From Halobacteriovorax sp. (GTDB taxonomy: Bacteria > Bdellovibrionota > Bacteriovoracia > Bacteriovoracales > Bacteriovoracaceae), in assembly GCA_002686115.1 (NCBI GenBank), contig NZAF01000162.1, forward strand, positions 1-19,999: a DNA stretch of 19,999 bases, written 5' to 3'. The translations under genes and the position numbers were made by a program. The notes below the pieces were generated by a model, which saw nothing but the letters and a program-made list of their open reading frames with translations, did no database searches and was not told where the DNA came from. This document shows positions 1 through 7,855 of the stretch, piece by piece. Position 1 is the stretch's first letter. Each line of letters starts with the position of its first letter.

Positions 1-1126
1 CAGTCATCATTTTAAAAAGAGTCGTTTTACCAGCACCGTTAGGACCAATGATACCAACAATACCACCAGGAGGAAGTTTAAACTCTAGATTTTCATAGAG
101 AAGCTTATCATCAAATGCTTTTGAAACACCATGTGCTTCAATAACTTTATTCCCAAGTCTTGGACCTGGTGGAATGAAAAGATCATTTGTTTCATTTCTC
201 TTCTCTCTAGACTCTTTTGCTCTTTCTTCGTAGTTTTTGATTCTAGCTTTACTCTTTGCTTGTCTCGCCTTAGGGCTAGAACGAATCCATTCTAACTCTT
301 CTTTCATAGCTTTTTGCTTCTTTGATTCAGTTTTTTCTTCCTGAGCAAGCCTTTTTGCCTTTGTATCAAGCCAATCAGTATAATTTCCTTCAAATGGAAT
401 TCCTTCACCTCTATCAAGTTCTAAAATCCAACCAGCAACGTTATCAAGAAAGTATCTATCGTGTGTAACCGCGATAACAGTACCTTTATATTGCTGTAAG
501 TGTCTCTCAAGCCACCATACAGTTTCTGCATCTAGATGGTTTGTTGGTTCATCAAGAAGTAAAATATCAGGCTCTTGAAGAAGAAGTCGACATAGTGCAA
601 CCCTTCTTTTTTCACCACCAGAAAGAACACCACATTTTTGTTCTGAAGGTGGACAATTAAGAGCATCCATTGCTAGCTCTAAACGAGAGTCTAAATCCCA
701 AGCATTTGCAGCATCAAGTTTATCTTGAAGTTTTGCTTGCTTTTCTAATAAGGCATTCATCTCTTCATCACTCATTGGTTCAGCGAATTTCATAGAGATT
801 TCATCGAAGTCTTTAAGCATTTTGACGACTTCAGCAGCACCTTCTTGAACAATTTCCTTTACCGTCTTATCTGGATCAAGTTGCGGCTCTTGCTCTAAGT
901 AGCCAACGGTATAACCTTTTGCAAGATGAGTTTCACCTAAGTGATCATTATCAAGACCAGCGAGAATTTTTAATAGTGTAGACTTCCCTGCTCCATTAAG
1001 ACCTAGGACACCAATTTTTGCTCCATAAAAATAAGATAGTGAAATATTTTTTAAAACATGCTTACTCTTATAGACTTTCCCAACTCGATTCATTGAATAA
1101 ATGATCTGTTTGTCATTATTACTCAT
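1..1126 (-). CDS. ettA: Energy-dependent translational throttle protein EttA (ABC-F), 3' end beyond window
   Basis: This is an ABC-F ATPase of the EttA type, a soluble factor that binds the ribosomal E site and couples early elongation to the ATP/ADP ratio. About 375 of the usual ~555 residues are present. Visible in order: Walker A GLNGAGKS at residues 42-49; the ABC signature LSGGEKRRVALCRLLL followed by LLLDEPTNHLDAET; THDRYFLDNVAGWILELDRG; the linker GNYTDWLDTK; and a charged helical linker matching the P-site tRNA interaction motif. Then come RNETNDLFIPPGPRLG and a second Walker A, GPNGAGKT, close to the window edge. The inter-domain wording is EttA-specific, not Uup or YheS. The ATG at 1126 has GGAG seven bases upstream and matches the family N-terminus (YSMNRVGKV). 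The gene has its own candidate promoter (1156-1183). Confidence 0.95.
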   Translation of the reverse strand, partial: MSNNDKQIIYSMNRVGKVYKSKHVLKNISLSYFYGAKIGVLGLNGAGKSTLLKILAGLDNDHLGETHLAKGYTVGYLEQEPQLDPDKTVKEIVQEGAAEVVKMLKDFDEISMKFAEPMSDEEMNALLEKQAKLQDKLDAANAWDLDSRLELAMDALNCPPSEQKCGVLSGGEKRRVALCRLLLQEPDILLLDEPTNHLDAETVWWLERHLQQYKGTVIAVTHDRYFLDNVAGWILELDRGEGIPFEGNYTDWLDTKAKRLAQEEKTESKKQKAMKEELEWIRSSPKARQAKSKARIKNYEERAKESREKRNETNDLFIPPGPRLGNKVIEAHGVSKAFDDKLLYENLEFKLPPGGIVGIIGPNGAGKTTLFKMMT

Positions 1127-1155
1127 TATTTTCTCCATTTAGACTTTTGCAGGAT

Positions 1156-1183
1156 TCTATATCAAAATAGTACCTCTTATCAA
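1156..1183 (-). promoter_or_regulatory. Sigma70-like promoter of ettA
   Basis: On the minus strand, TTGATA (1183-1178) is followed after 16 bases by TATAGA (1161-1156). The -10 is preceded by TGA, giving an extended -10 (TG-N-TATAGA). It would start transcription about 20-25 bases before the ettA ATG. It lies after the stop codon of the minus-strand membrane-protein gene at 1215, so ettA need not depend on that gene's transcript. Confidence 0.5.
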
Positions 1184-1214
1184 GTGAAGCAGTGGTTTCA
1201 ATCAATATAATAAG

Positions 1215-2093
1215 TTAAATTAGAGCATTAATTAAAGATGAATAAACAGATATTAAATATGATGATAAATAGAAGACGCAAAGCCATATAAATTTGAAAA
1301 CTGTCATCTTTTTTAAACATTTAGCAAGCGTAGAGTCATAAAAACCATTCAAGTCTTCTAGGAGTAGTTCCATTTCTTGTCCAGTCTCCTTACCATACTT
1401 CTCTCTGAGTTCTACGAGCTTAAAAAAGCGACTAATATAAAAATCAGCCCCCCTTAACTTTACATCTACCAAGGAATTTAAGTCACAATTCATCTTGATC
1501 TGAGAAATTGGCATCGATACATTAAGAAGCGCTTGATACAAAAGAAAGTTTGTATAAAGAGGATTAATATTTTTTTCTAGACTAAGAGTTTCTTTGCGAT
1601 AGATGAAATAGAATGAAATAAGGCCAACTAATTGCCAAAGGAATAAAGCTAATGAAAGCAATATATCAAATTCTAAATTTAACATATTTCCTGAATAAAT
1701 AGTAAAACCCCAGCAGATGAGCATCATCACAATAAACTGACTGTAAGTTTCGCCTATAAAGCCTTGGAGCTTTGTTTGAAATTCAATATCCTTAAGAAGA
1801 GACTTCTTAATTATTGAAAGAGGATAATGAAGGCTCGAGCCAAGTTTTTTGCTTGTAGTAAGTATCATAAATACAATTGATGTATAAAACTTATATTGAG
1901 GTAAATCTAAAGCATTGGAGGTTCCATTAGTATGTAATAAAGCCTCGTAAAGACACTTACCTCTGCTCTTTGTGTCATAAGAAGTAATCAGGGAGTCCCA
2001 TCTCTTTCGCAGAGTAGTAATAAACTCGACAACCCAATTAAAATTGATTAGATAAATGCATGAGATTACTGATATATAAATAAGAATCTTCAT
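1215..2093 (-). CDS. Four-helix membrane protein, weakly T2SS-F/TadB-like
   Basis: The product is 292 residues. The ATG at 2093 was chosen because GGAGGTGA lies directly before it; an upstream in-frame start would add 32 residues without a ribosome site. Hydrophobic segments lie at about residues 2-18, 119-135, 144-165 and 265-287. The stretch KYGKETGQEMELLLEDL (about 232-248), followed by a Tyr, basic residues and a last membrane helix, recalls the C-terminal GspF/TadC pattern of a Glu-Gly helix before a final helix. That likeness is weak and by eye only. No secretion ATPase, pilin or secretin gene is adjacent, so a secretion role is unsupported by context. It is transcribed divergently from the gene at 2145 across a 51-base gap. 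The family call is tentative; that it is a membrane protein is fairly sure. Confidence 0.7.
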   Translation of the reverse strand: MKILIYISVISCIYLINFNWVVEFITTLRKRWDSLITSYDTKSRGKCLYEALLHTNGTSNALDLPQYKFYTSIVFMILTTSKKLGSSLHYPLSIIKKSLLKDIEFQTKLQGFIGETYSQFIVMMLICWGFTIYSGNMLNLEFDILLSLALFLWQLVGLISFYFIYRKETLSLEKNINPLYTNFLLYQALLNVSMPISQIKMNCDLNSLVDVKLRGADFYISRFFKLVELREKYGKETGQEMELLLEDLNGFYDSTLAKCLKKMTVFKFIWLCVFYLSSYLISVYSSLINALI

Positions 2094-2108
2094 TCTCACC
2101 TCCATGTA

Positions 2109-2140
2109 TTGACGTATCTTGTCTATTTTGAAATAACAAG
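2109..2140 (+). promoter_or_regulatory. Divergent spacer with imperfect inverted repeat and weak promoter
   Basis: The 51 bases between the divergent starts at 2093 and 2145 contain TTGACG (2109-2114), a good -35 for the rightward gene. It is followed only by a weak -10 around 2131-2137 (AAATAAC). An inverted repeat covers 2118-2140: CTTGT-C-TATTT, a TG centre, then AAATA-ACAAG, i.e. two ten-base arms with one unpaired C. It overlaps the presumed -10, so it could be an operator or a stem in an unusually short leader. Confidence 0.35.
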
Positions 2141-2144
2141 ATTT

Positions 2145-2447
2145 ATGAGTCATACAGAAGAGGCATTCCATAAACGAAACGATAATCAATCGTCCCTACA
2201 TATAGAGACAGAGTTATTTAAGCCTCTTTCAGATGCAAAGCTCCAAATATTAAAAGAAATATGTGCTGACATTGACCCTTTTAGACCATTAAGTGAAGAG
2301 CTAACGTTAAAGCTACAGGAGATTGGAGTCCAAGAACTTGAAGACCCTTTTAAACTCACAAATCATTTATTAAGAACTCTTGAAGAGAATATCAACTATA
2401 GAAGGCAAAATGAGCAAGCGAGTCGAGCTACACCCAGCAAGCATTAA
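2145..2447 (+). CDS. Small acidic hypothetical protein
   Basis: This 100-residue soluble protein has no signal peptide or membrane segment. It looks mainly helical and acidic in the middle (LSDAKLQILKEICADI, residues ~30-45; LSEELTLKLQEIGVQELEDP, ~52-71) with a basic tail. I do not recognise the family. I chose the ATG at 2145; an in-frame TTG at 2109 is possible but falls on the -35-like hexamer. No clear Shine-Dalgarno precedes the ATG. The 3' end overlaps the following methyltransferase gene by 38 bases in another frame, which argues for co-expression. The overlap and conserved direction support it as real, but the evidence is moderate. Confidence 0.5.
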   Translation: MSHTEEAFHKRNDNQSSLHIETELFKPLSDAKLQILKEICADIDPFRPLSEELTLKLQEIGVQELEDPFKLTNHLLRTLEENINYRRQNEQASRATPSKH

Positions 2448-3579
2448 GCATTTAAAAAAAGGTCATCCATGGGTGACCAAAGACAGGTTCTCTTCTAACT
2501 TTCCTCAAAAAGACTCATTCCTATGGGCCAAGACAGCTGAGCATGGTAGAGCCATCTTAATCAATGATCCAAGTCATCAAATGATTAAGGCCAGATTGTG
2601 GTCACTTATTCATCAAAATGATTCTTTTAATGAGAATATCTTTAAAAGAGAGTTAAAAGAGAGACTCGAAAAATCATATAACTTTAGAAAGTCTTTAAAT
2701 CTTGATAGAGATAATTATTTTCTTTGCTTTGGAGAGGCTGACCAACTTCCAGGCTTATTTATTCAAGTCTTAGGAACAAGGGCCCTGATTCAATTTTATT
2801 CTGACTTTTGGAATCGCTATGAAAAAGAAGTGTCTGATTTCGTTTTAAACTATTTCAAAAAGAATGACATATGGCTTCAAAAACGAAATAAAAATCAGCA
2901 AAAAGAGTTTTATTGTTTAAACCGTAAAAATAAAGATGATGAGTTTCACATCACCGAATTTGGAATTAGATATAAAATCAAACTAAATAAGTCATATGAC
3001 ATAGGTCTGTACACTGATATGGCCGCAATAAGAAATAGACTAAAAAAGAACTTTGAGAATAAAAGAGTGCTAAACCTCTACTCTTACACTGGTGCATATT
3101 CTGCTTTTGCTTTAAAAAATGGTGCGACTGATGTCACAAGCGTTGATCTATCAAAGAAGTATATTTCTTGGCTTGAGGAAAACTTAAAAGAAAATGATTT
3201 AATGAGTTCACATGAAAGCATTGTATCTGCAGTCTTACCAGCTCTTAAAAAATTTAAAGCAGATAATGAAAAATTTGATCTTATTATTTGTGATCCACCA
3301 AGTTCATCAAGTGATGGCAAGAAAAGAACGAAAGCAATTGATAGTTATAGAGAGTTAATCCCTCTTTTCTATGATTTATTAAATTCAAGAGGCGAAGTTT
3401 ACGCATTCTTAAACACTCACAGTATCACAAGAAATAAATTTGAAACAAAAATAAAAGAATATACTAAGGATAGTCCTTTTAGCATTAGTGGACATTTAAA
3501 GTTAACCGAAGACTGCCCTTCATTAAAAGGTTTTCCAGAGGGCGACTATCTTAAAGGTTTAAAACTTCTAAAGAAATAA
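2410..3579 (+). CDS. PUA-domain class I SAM-dependent RNA methyltransferase, RlmI-like
   Basis: This 389-residue protein has the layout of the RlmI (YccW) family of 23S rRNA methyltransferases. An N-terminal PUA domain (about 1-90, RVELHPASIKHLKKGHPWV) is followed by a middle domain containing GEADQLPGLFIQV (109-121), then a Rossmann methyltransferase. SAM-binding motif I is LNLYSYTGAYS (221-231), an acidic residue follows in VTSVDLS (D246), and the catalytic-loop motif is CDPPSS (294-299). Where RlmI has the nucleophilic cysteine of an FSCSG-type motif, this protein reads FLNTHS (333-338), so the m5C chemistry of RlmI may not apply. The m7G-forming RlmK domain also lacks that Cys. The ATG at 2410 was chosen because AAGG lies four bases upstream and the PUA domain begins there. 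It overlaps the small gene before it and lies 13 bases before the next. Confidence 0.85.
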   Translation: MSKRVELHPASIKHLKKGHPWVTKDRFSSNFPQKDSFLWAKTAEHGRAILINDPSHQMIKARLWSLIHQNDSFNENIFKRELKERLEKSYNFRKSLNLDRDNYFLCFGEADQLPGLFIQVLGTRALIQFYSDFWNRYEKEVSDFVLNYFKKNDIWLQKRNKNQQKEFYCLNRKNKDDEFHITEFGIRYKIKLNKSYDIGLYTDMAAIRNRLKKNFENKRVLNLYSYTGAYSAFALKNGATDVTSVDLSKKYISWLEENLKENDLMSSHESIVSAVLPALKKFKADNEKFDLIICDPPSSSSDGKKRTKAIDSYRELIPLFYDLLNSRGEVYAFLNTHSITRNKFETKIKEYTKDSPFSISGHLKLTEDCPSLKGFPEGDYLKGLKLLKK

Positions 3580-3592
3580 CAAAAGAGAATAT

Positions 3593-4033
3593 ATGAATTT
3601 AGCAATTATACTTCCCGTTCTTTTAGGTGCAATTGGTATCTTACAAGGAGCTGCAAATAGAGTTATGGGAAATCATATGGGCCTAACCTATACAATGTTA
3701 ATTGGAAATGTCATGACACTAGTTGCTTGTATCATTCTCTTTGTTGTTGTAAAAAGCGCACCAAACTTATTTCCAGAGTTTATTCAATTGAAGAGTTTTG
3801 AGATGAAATGGTGGTATCTCATACCTGGAATAATGGGATTTTTATTTGTTGCAGGCTTACCATTAGCTTTTTATAAAGTTGGGGCAGTCAAGACAACAGT
3901 AGGATTAATCGCGGCACAAATGATAACAAGCTCTCTTTGGGATTATTTCTATGAAGGTCTAACATTTAACCTTCAAAAAGGCTTTGGAGTTATTTTTGCA
4001 ATTATTTCAGTTATACTAATCACTCTTAGTTAG
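3593..4033 (+). CDS. YdcZ/DUF606-type inner-membrane protein
   Basis: The 146-residue product is almost wholly hydrophobic, with about five helices. It matches the DUF606/YdcZ family, a half-size relative of DMT transporters: an opening helix rich in small residues (LLGAIGILQGAANRVMG), a central GIMGFLFVAGLPLAF, and KTTVGLIAAQMITSSLWDYF before the last helix. Substrate is unknown; most members work as pairs or dimers. It starts 13 bases after the methyltransferase stop with AAGAGA upstream, so it is likely the last gene of that run. Its stop codon lies inside the 3' end of the convergent secreted-protein gene (8-base overlap). Confidence 0.8.
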   Translation: MNLAIILPVLLGAIGILQGAANRVMGNHMGLTYTMLIGNVMTLVACIILFVVVKSAPNLFPEFIQLKSFEMKWWYLIPGIMGFLFVAGLPLAFYKVGAVKTTVGLIAAQMITSSLWDYFYEGLTFNLQKGFGVIFAIISVILITLS

Positions 4034-5666
4034 AATTTTCAGTATAAGCACGAGATAAATCCACTGCTCTAATATCTTTTCTCTGTTCTTTTTTAAGAGA
4101 ACTCTTCCTGTCTTTGAAGTTTAGAGATCTGATCTCGTTTTCAATAAGATCATTAATTTCATTCATCTGATTGAAGAATTTTTTTTGAGCAGTCCTTTTC
4201 ATTAGTCTTTCTTTTTGCTTAACAACTGCATACAGCTCATTTGCTCTCTCTAAGCCTCTAACTTTTCTTCTGATTTCATTTCTTTCTAGAGCATATTGAT
4301 AACTTACTTCTTCTTTCCATGGTTTATACTTCTCTTTGATTAGCTGAACTTCTTTTTTAAATATCTTTTTAAGTTCTTTAAGTTCTGACTTATGAGATCT
4401 TTTTAGACCCCTCATATAATTTCCACATACTTGAGAGCCATAAATTCCAGCTTCATAACCCGTTTCTACACCTCTATAAAACCCTTGTTTCTTTAATAAA
4501 GATCTTACATATGAGAAACCTTCTTTTTTATACTTCTCATGATCAAGGGCCTTAAAGAATTTATCTGCTTTATAACCTAATTTTGAAAAAAGACCGAGCA
4601 TAAGAGCTGTGATATGCCCATGACCTGCAAGACGAGCCTCACACCCTAATAACGCTGCCGTTAGAAAATGATAAAAGCCTGGGCTTCTTTCGACATCATA
4701 GGAGAAAGAAGACGAAACATACTTGCTCCTACTTAATTTATTTCTAATATCTTTAAAATGCCAAAAGTATACTTCTAACAAGAGAGCTTTCTTGGGGTTC
4801 TTAGCATACTCAGTATCTAATGAAGGCATATTTCTTTTTGAATATGCTAGCGCTAGAAAGACTGACTTTACATGATATTTCTTTGATAATGTATCTACGA
4901 CGTGAGGAATAAAGTTATCGCCAGCAATTCCTTTATCAAAATCCTCTATCCACTTCTTTTCTGCTTCATAGAGATCAAATAATAAATCCTCTAGTTTTTC
5001 TTCTTTAAAAAGCTCATTGTATACATATTTTGTATAACCATTAATGCTGTATTGTAAGCGAGGATATGCGGCCTCAGCGCTACTTAGAATTGAGTTTAAC
5101 TTTCTTGCATTTATACAAAAATCAAGACCATTACATGCTCTTTCTAACTTAAATTCAATGGCCTTTAATCTATTTACAGGTCCGCAATCGTATTTCATCT
5201 CTTGATAATGAGATGCTTCTCTTTTAGATAGCTCTGTAATATTATCGAATTGATAACTCTCTTGAACATTTTGCATATACGAATAACGAAGAGGAAAAAG
5301 GAATTCATTAGGAATTGCTGCATGTTCAACCATTGTGAGATTACTGTAACTGGCCTTAAAGTTTTTCTTAGCGCAATATTCTCTAAGCCCAGGCTTTAAA
5401 GTTTTAACATAAGCATAAGTTGAACGGTGAAGGTCATTAATAATATCATTATTTTTTTCTAAGATTTCCTTATAATCAGTTTGAGGATGTCTCTTACTAT
5501 CTTTTAAATCTTTTACTAAATAAGGGCCAAGAATTGGAGACGTTGGCTCTATGACTCTATTCGCATTAAAGAAATCAGAAAAGATTTGCGGATTTAAAAT
5601 AAAATCTCCAGCGAAGACTTTTAAAGTTAAAAATGTTGTAATGATAAGTCTTGTCTTCAATTTCAT
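4026..5666 (-). CDS. Secreted protein of unknown family, third gene of secreted-protein operon
   Basis: The 546-residue product begins with a Sec signal peptide (MKLKTRLIITTFLTLKVFAG). The ATG at 5666 overlaps the upstream gene's stop as ATGA and has AAGGGGAG before it, so translation is likely coupled. Six cysteines are spread through the mature chain (98, 161, 178, 184, 342, 414). A hydrophobic Gly/His-rich stretch at about 334-365 includes LAGHGHITALMLGLF, followed by a Gly-Tyr-rich segment at 394-420 (YRGVETGYEAGIYGSQVCG). The last ~125 residues are very rich in Lys and Glu and look like a coiled coil. No catalytic signature is recognisable. It may sit in the periplasm or be exported to a host or envelope. 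The existence of the gene is secure; its function is unknown. Confidence 0.85.
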   Translation of the reverse strand: MKLKTRLIITTFLTLKVFAGDFILNPQIFSDFFNANRVIEPTSPILGPYLVKDLKDSKRHPQTDYKEILEKNNDIINDLHRSTYAYVKTLKPGLREYCAKKNFKASYSNLTMVEHAAIPNEFLFPLRYSYMQNVQESYQFDNITELSKREASHYQEMKYDCGPVNRLKAIEFKLERACNGLDFCINARKLNSILSSAEAAYPRLQYSINGYTKYVYNELFKEEKLEDLLFDLYEAEKKWIEDFDKGIAGDNFIPHVVDTLSKKYHVKSVFLALAYSKRNMPSLDTEYAKNPKKALLLEVYFWHFKDIRNKLSRSKYVSSSFSYDVERSPGFYHFLTAALLGCEARLAGHGHITALMLGLFSKLGYKADKFFKALDHEKYKKEGFSYVRSLLKKQGFYRGVETGYEAGIYGSQVCGNYMRGLKRSHKSELKELKKIFKKEVQLIKEKYKPWKEEVSYQYALERNEIRRKVRGLERANELYAVVKQKERLMKRTAQKKFFNQMNEINDLIENEIRSLNFKDRKSSLKKEQRKDIRAVDLSRAYTENSN

Positions 5667-6913
5667 ACTCCCCTTGGAAAACATTTATCAAATGTTACCT
5701 GAATCTTTGAGATAGCTTCTTCTTTTTCAATATCAAATGACTTCACTTCACCTTTTTTAAATGTTTTATAAAAGTAAATTTCATCATCAATTCGAGCACC
5801 TTTTTTATCAAAGGCGTGAATCATAAGATGACAAGGCGATAAAGTTTCTTTTAACGAAGTAATGTTTAGACGTCCGCTTATATATTCAGCATGTAAAGTG
5901 CCAAAAACATACGTTGGTATATTTACTTTATTTTTATGCTCTTTGAGATCCTTCCCTTTCTTTATGGCCCTAACCAATTTTTTTCCCACGGGGCCAGAAA
6001 TAGAATTAATGTGATCTTGACCTGGCTCTGGTACAAACCAATAAGAAAAATGACTACCAATCGTCTCCAGACTACCGATGATGAATGACTTTACGCCACC
6101 ATAACACATTCCATAAGTCACCATTCCCCAAAGGTGATACCAACTACCAAAGATATCCCCATTCTCATTAAGAATTGAAGTAATCGAACTTAGCTTTCTT
6201 ATAATCTTTAAGTCTTCTCTATCTTTTGCTCTCCAATAACGGGAAAGAAGGTTTTCAATAGTTAATGAAGAGAGATAAGTATTACCATCATTAAGATAAA
6301 GACTTTTTAAAAATATTTCATCAAGAGTAACACTTCTATCATCTTGAGTTAAAATCCAGTCTCTTAATCTCTCTTCTTTTCCTGTTCTTAGGTATTGAGA
6401 ACTTACTCCCATAGATAATGCCGCCAAGAGTTTACCCATCACCTTTACTTTAGAAAAAGGAGTCTCATCTTGAAACTTCTTTGACCATTTATGACACTGA
6501 CCAACAGTTACACTTTTTCCAGTCTCTATTTGATAACGAGAAAGAGATGAGGCTAAAGTTTCATACAAGTCATTAGAAGAAAAAGGTTTTTGAGTACTTT
6601 CAACATTAACCACGACTTCATTTTTTCTGGTAGCATACTCAAGTTCATCGTTATAAAAGGTAAACTTCTCACGGTCGATTTCTAATAACTCGTGCAGCCG
6701 TCCTGTTAACATTTTTACTAAACGATCTGGATTATTAAAGTGAGAACGAAACTCTGCTAAAAGAACATCACCTTTATAGTCATTATAATTCAGTGATTCT
6801 TGCTGATACTTATAAAATTCAAGATCATAATCACTCTCATAAGACGCACTTTCACTAGAAGCGTATAGAGAACAAGAGCAAATGAATGTTAATAACATTC
6901 TTTTAAATAGCAT
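5663..6913 (-). CDS. Secreted protein of unknown family, second gene of secreted-protein operon
   Basis: The 416-residue product has an N-terminal signal peptide (core LLTFICSCSLYA), with likely cleavage around residue 18; the cysteines do not form a standard lipobox. I chose the ATG at 6913 because GGAAG lies eight bases before it; ATG 6898 is an alternative. The mature part is mixed and soluble, with a striking aromatic, Gly-rich hydrophobic stretch at about 252-293 (GDIFGSWYHLWGMVTYGMC then YGGVKSFIIG). The C-terminal ~80 residues look beta-rich (NIPTYVFGTLHAEYISGRL, 331-349) and end with KCFPRGV. It overlaps the first gene of the operon by 11 bases and the third by 4. I recognise no family or active site. 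Confidence 0.85.
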   Translation of the reverse strand: MLFKRMLLTFICSCSLYASSESASYESDYDLEFYKYQQESLNYNDYKGDVLLAEFRSHFNNPDRLVKMLTGRLHELLEIDREKFTFYNDELEYATRKNEVVVNVESTQKPFSSNDLYETLASSLSRYQIETGKSVTVGQCHKWSKKFQDETPFSKVKVMGKLLAALSMGVSSQYLRTGKEERLRDWILTQDDRSVTLDEIFLKSLYLNDGNTYLSSLTIENLLSRYWRAKDREDLKIIRKLSSITSILNENGDIFGSWYHLWGMVTYGMCYGGVKSFIIGSLETIGSHFSYWFVPEPGQDHINSISGPVGKKLVRAIKKGKDLKEHKNKVNIPTYVFGTLHAEYISGRLNITSLKETLSPCHLMIHAFDKKGARIDDEIYFYKTFKKGEVKSFDIEKEEAISKIQVTFDKCFPRGV

Positions 6914-7679
6914 CACTTCTTCCACTTATTACAATTGGTGAAGACTTTAATTGCTCTTTTGGAGTTAAGTAATTCATTAGTCTGCCTCTTAATTTAGATA
7001 GATCCTTTTTATAAAACTGATCTCTATTAAGAGCATTTAAAACATCTGACTTTTCCATGATATTATTTTTAAAGGCCACATAACTTCTATAGAGCTCAAC
7101 GATATTTTTATTTGCTCCACGAAGAGCTGCAGAGTCCCGGTCTAGTACTTTAATAAAGAATTTAACGACATCTTTAGCTTGAGCTGAATTAAAGTAATTG
7201 CAATTCATTTGCCCTTGCTCACTTGAGCAGCTTAAATTAATGGAGAAGTGATTAAATAATGTATCCGTGTCTAAACGTTGAAAACGATTTTTATTATCTC
7301 GACACTTGAGATCAAAAAAATCTTTCTCAATTTTTACATCACAATTTAATACAACTGTAATTGGATAAACATTCTTGTATACGGCCCTCGTCTCAACTCG
7401 AATTGTTTCATCAAATCCTTCAATTAGTCTTGATTTGGGTATGATATGATTACTTCTTACTTTTTTAAAAGTTATAGCATCTAAACGACCATCAAACTGA
7501 GATAAGAAACTTTTACTATAAATATAATCAGTTAAAATCGTATGAGTCCTCTTATTTGTCTCTAAATCAAAACTTGTCTCTGTCCTGAGACTTCCATTAC
7601 GACCAACTCGTACTTCATATTCAAAAGTCGATGCCATTGAAGACGTAATAAGTAATAGAGACGCAAAAATCTTTTTCAT
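6903..7679 (-). CDS. Secreted protein of unknown family, first gene of secreted-protein operon
   Basis: The 258-residue product starts with a short signal peptide (MKKIFASLLLITSSMAS). The mature chain begins with a strand-rich region (TFEYEVRVGRNGSLRTETSF) and contains cysteines in VVLNCDVKI, DLKCRDN, NLSCSS and QMNCNYF, perhaps two disulphides. The last third is helical and basic. I recognise no family. The ATG at 7679 has AAGGG eight bases upstream. It is the promoter-proximal gene of the operon: candidate promoter at 7710-7737 and the nuoI terminator upstream of that, so transcription is separate from nuo. Confidence 0.85.
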   Translation of the reverse strand: MKKIFASLLLITSSMASTFEYEVRVGRNGSLRTETSFDLETNKRTHTILTDYIYSKSFLSQFDGRLDAITFKKVRSNHIIPKSRLIEGFDETIRVETRAVYKNVYPITVVLNCDVKIEKDFFDLKCRDNKNRFQRLDTDTLFNHFSINLSCSSEQGQMNCNYFNSAQAKDVVKFFIKVLDRDSAALRGANKNIVELYRSYVAFKNNIMEKSDVLNALNRDQFYKKDLSKLRGRLMNYLTPKEQLKSSPIVISGRSDAI

Positions 7680-7702
7680 AAAATGACCCTTATTTGTTTA
7701 AC

Positions 7703-7737
7703 ATGACGTGTCATACCATATAAGAGTAATAATCCAA
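7703..7737 (-). promoter_or_regulatory. Candidate promoter and palindrome of the secreted-protein operon
   Basis: On the minus strand TTGGAT (7737-7732), a 16-base spacer and TATGAC (7715-7710) form a plausible sigma70 promoter about 30 bases before the ATG at 7679. A palindrome, ATGAC-AC-GTCAT (7714-7703), overlaps the -10 and the expected start site, where a repressor would bind. The hexamers are imperfect, so this is a moderate call. Confidence 0.35.
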
Positions 7738-7803
7738 AAAAAGTTAGGCTGATTTGTTATATTTATAGAGTAAAAGTATTGAAATAGGCCAAGTGACTGA
7801 AAT

Positions 7804-7829
7804 AAAAAAAAGCCCCTAAATTAGGGGCT
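7804..7829 (-). terminator. Rho-independent terminator of the nuoBCDI operon
   Basis: Read on the minus strand, AGCCCCT and AGGGGCT pair around a short AT-rich loop (7829-7811), followed by a run of seven T (7810-7804). It lies 26 bases after the nuoI stop codon. Confidence 0.85.
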
Positions 7830-7855
7830 TATATATTAAAAGAATGTATTTTCAA

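Noticed and set aside
3084..3320. 78-codon minus-strand open frame inside the methyltransferase gene
   Set aside because: Fully antisense to a well-supported gene, with no promoter or ribosome site.
5663..6913. Lipoprotein signal at the start of the second secreted protein (cysteines at 12 and 14)
   Set aside because: The residues before either Cys (TFI-C, ICS-C) do not fit a lipobox; a plain signal peptide cut after SLYA is more likely.
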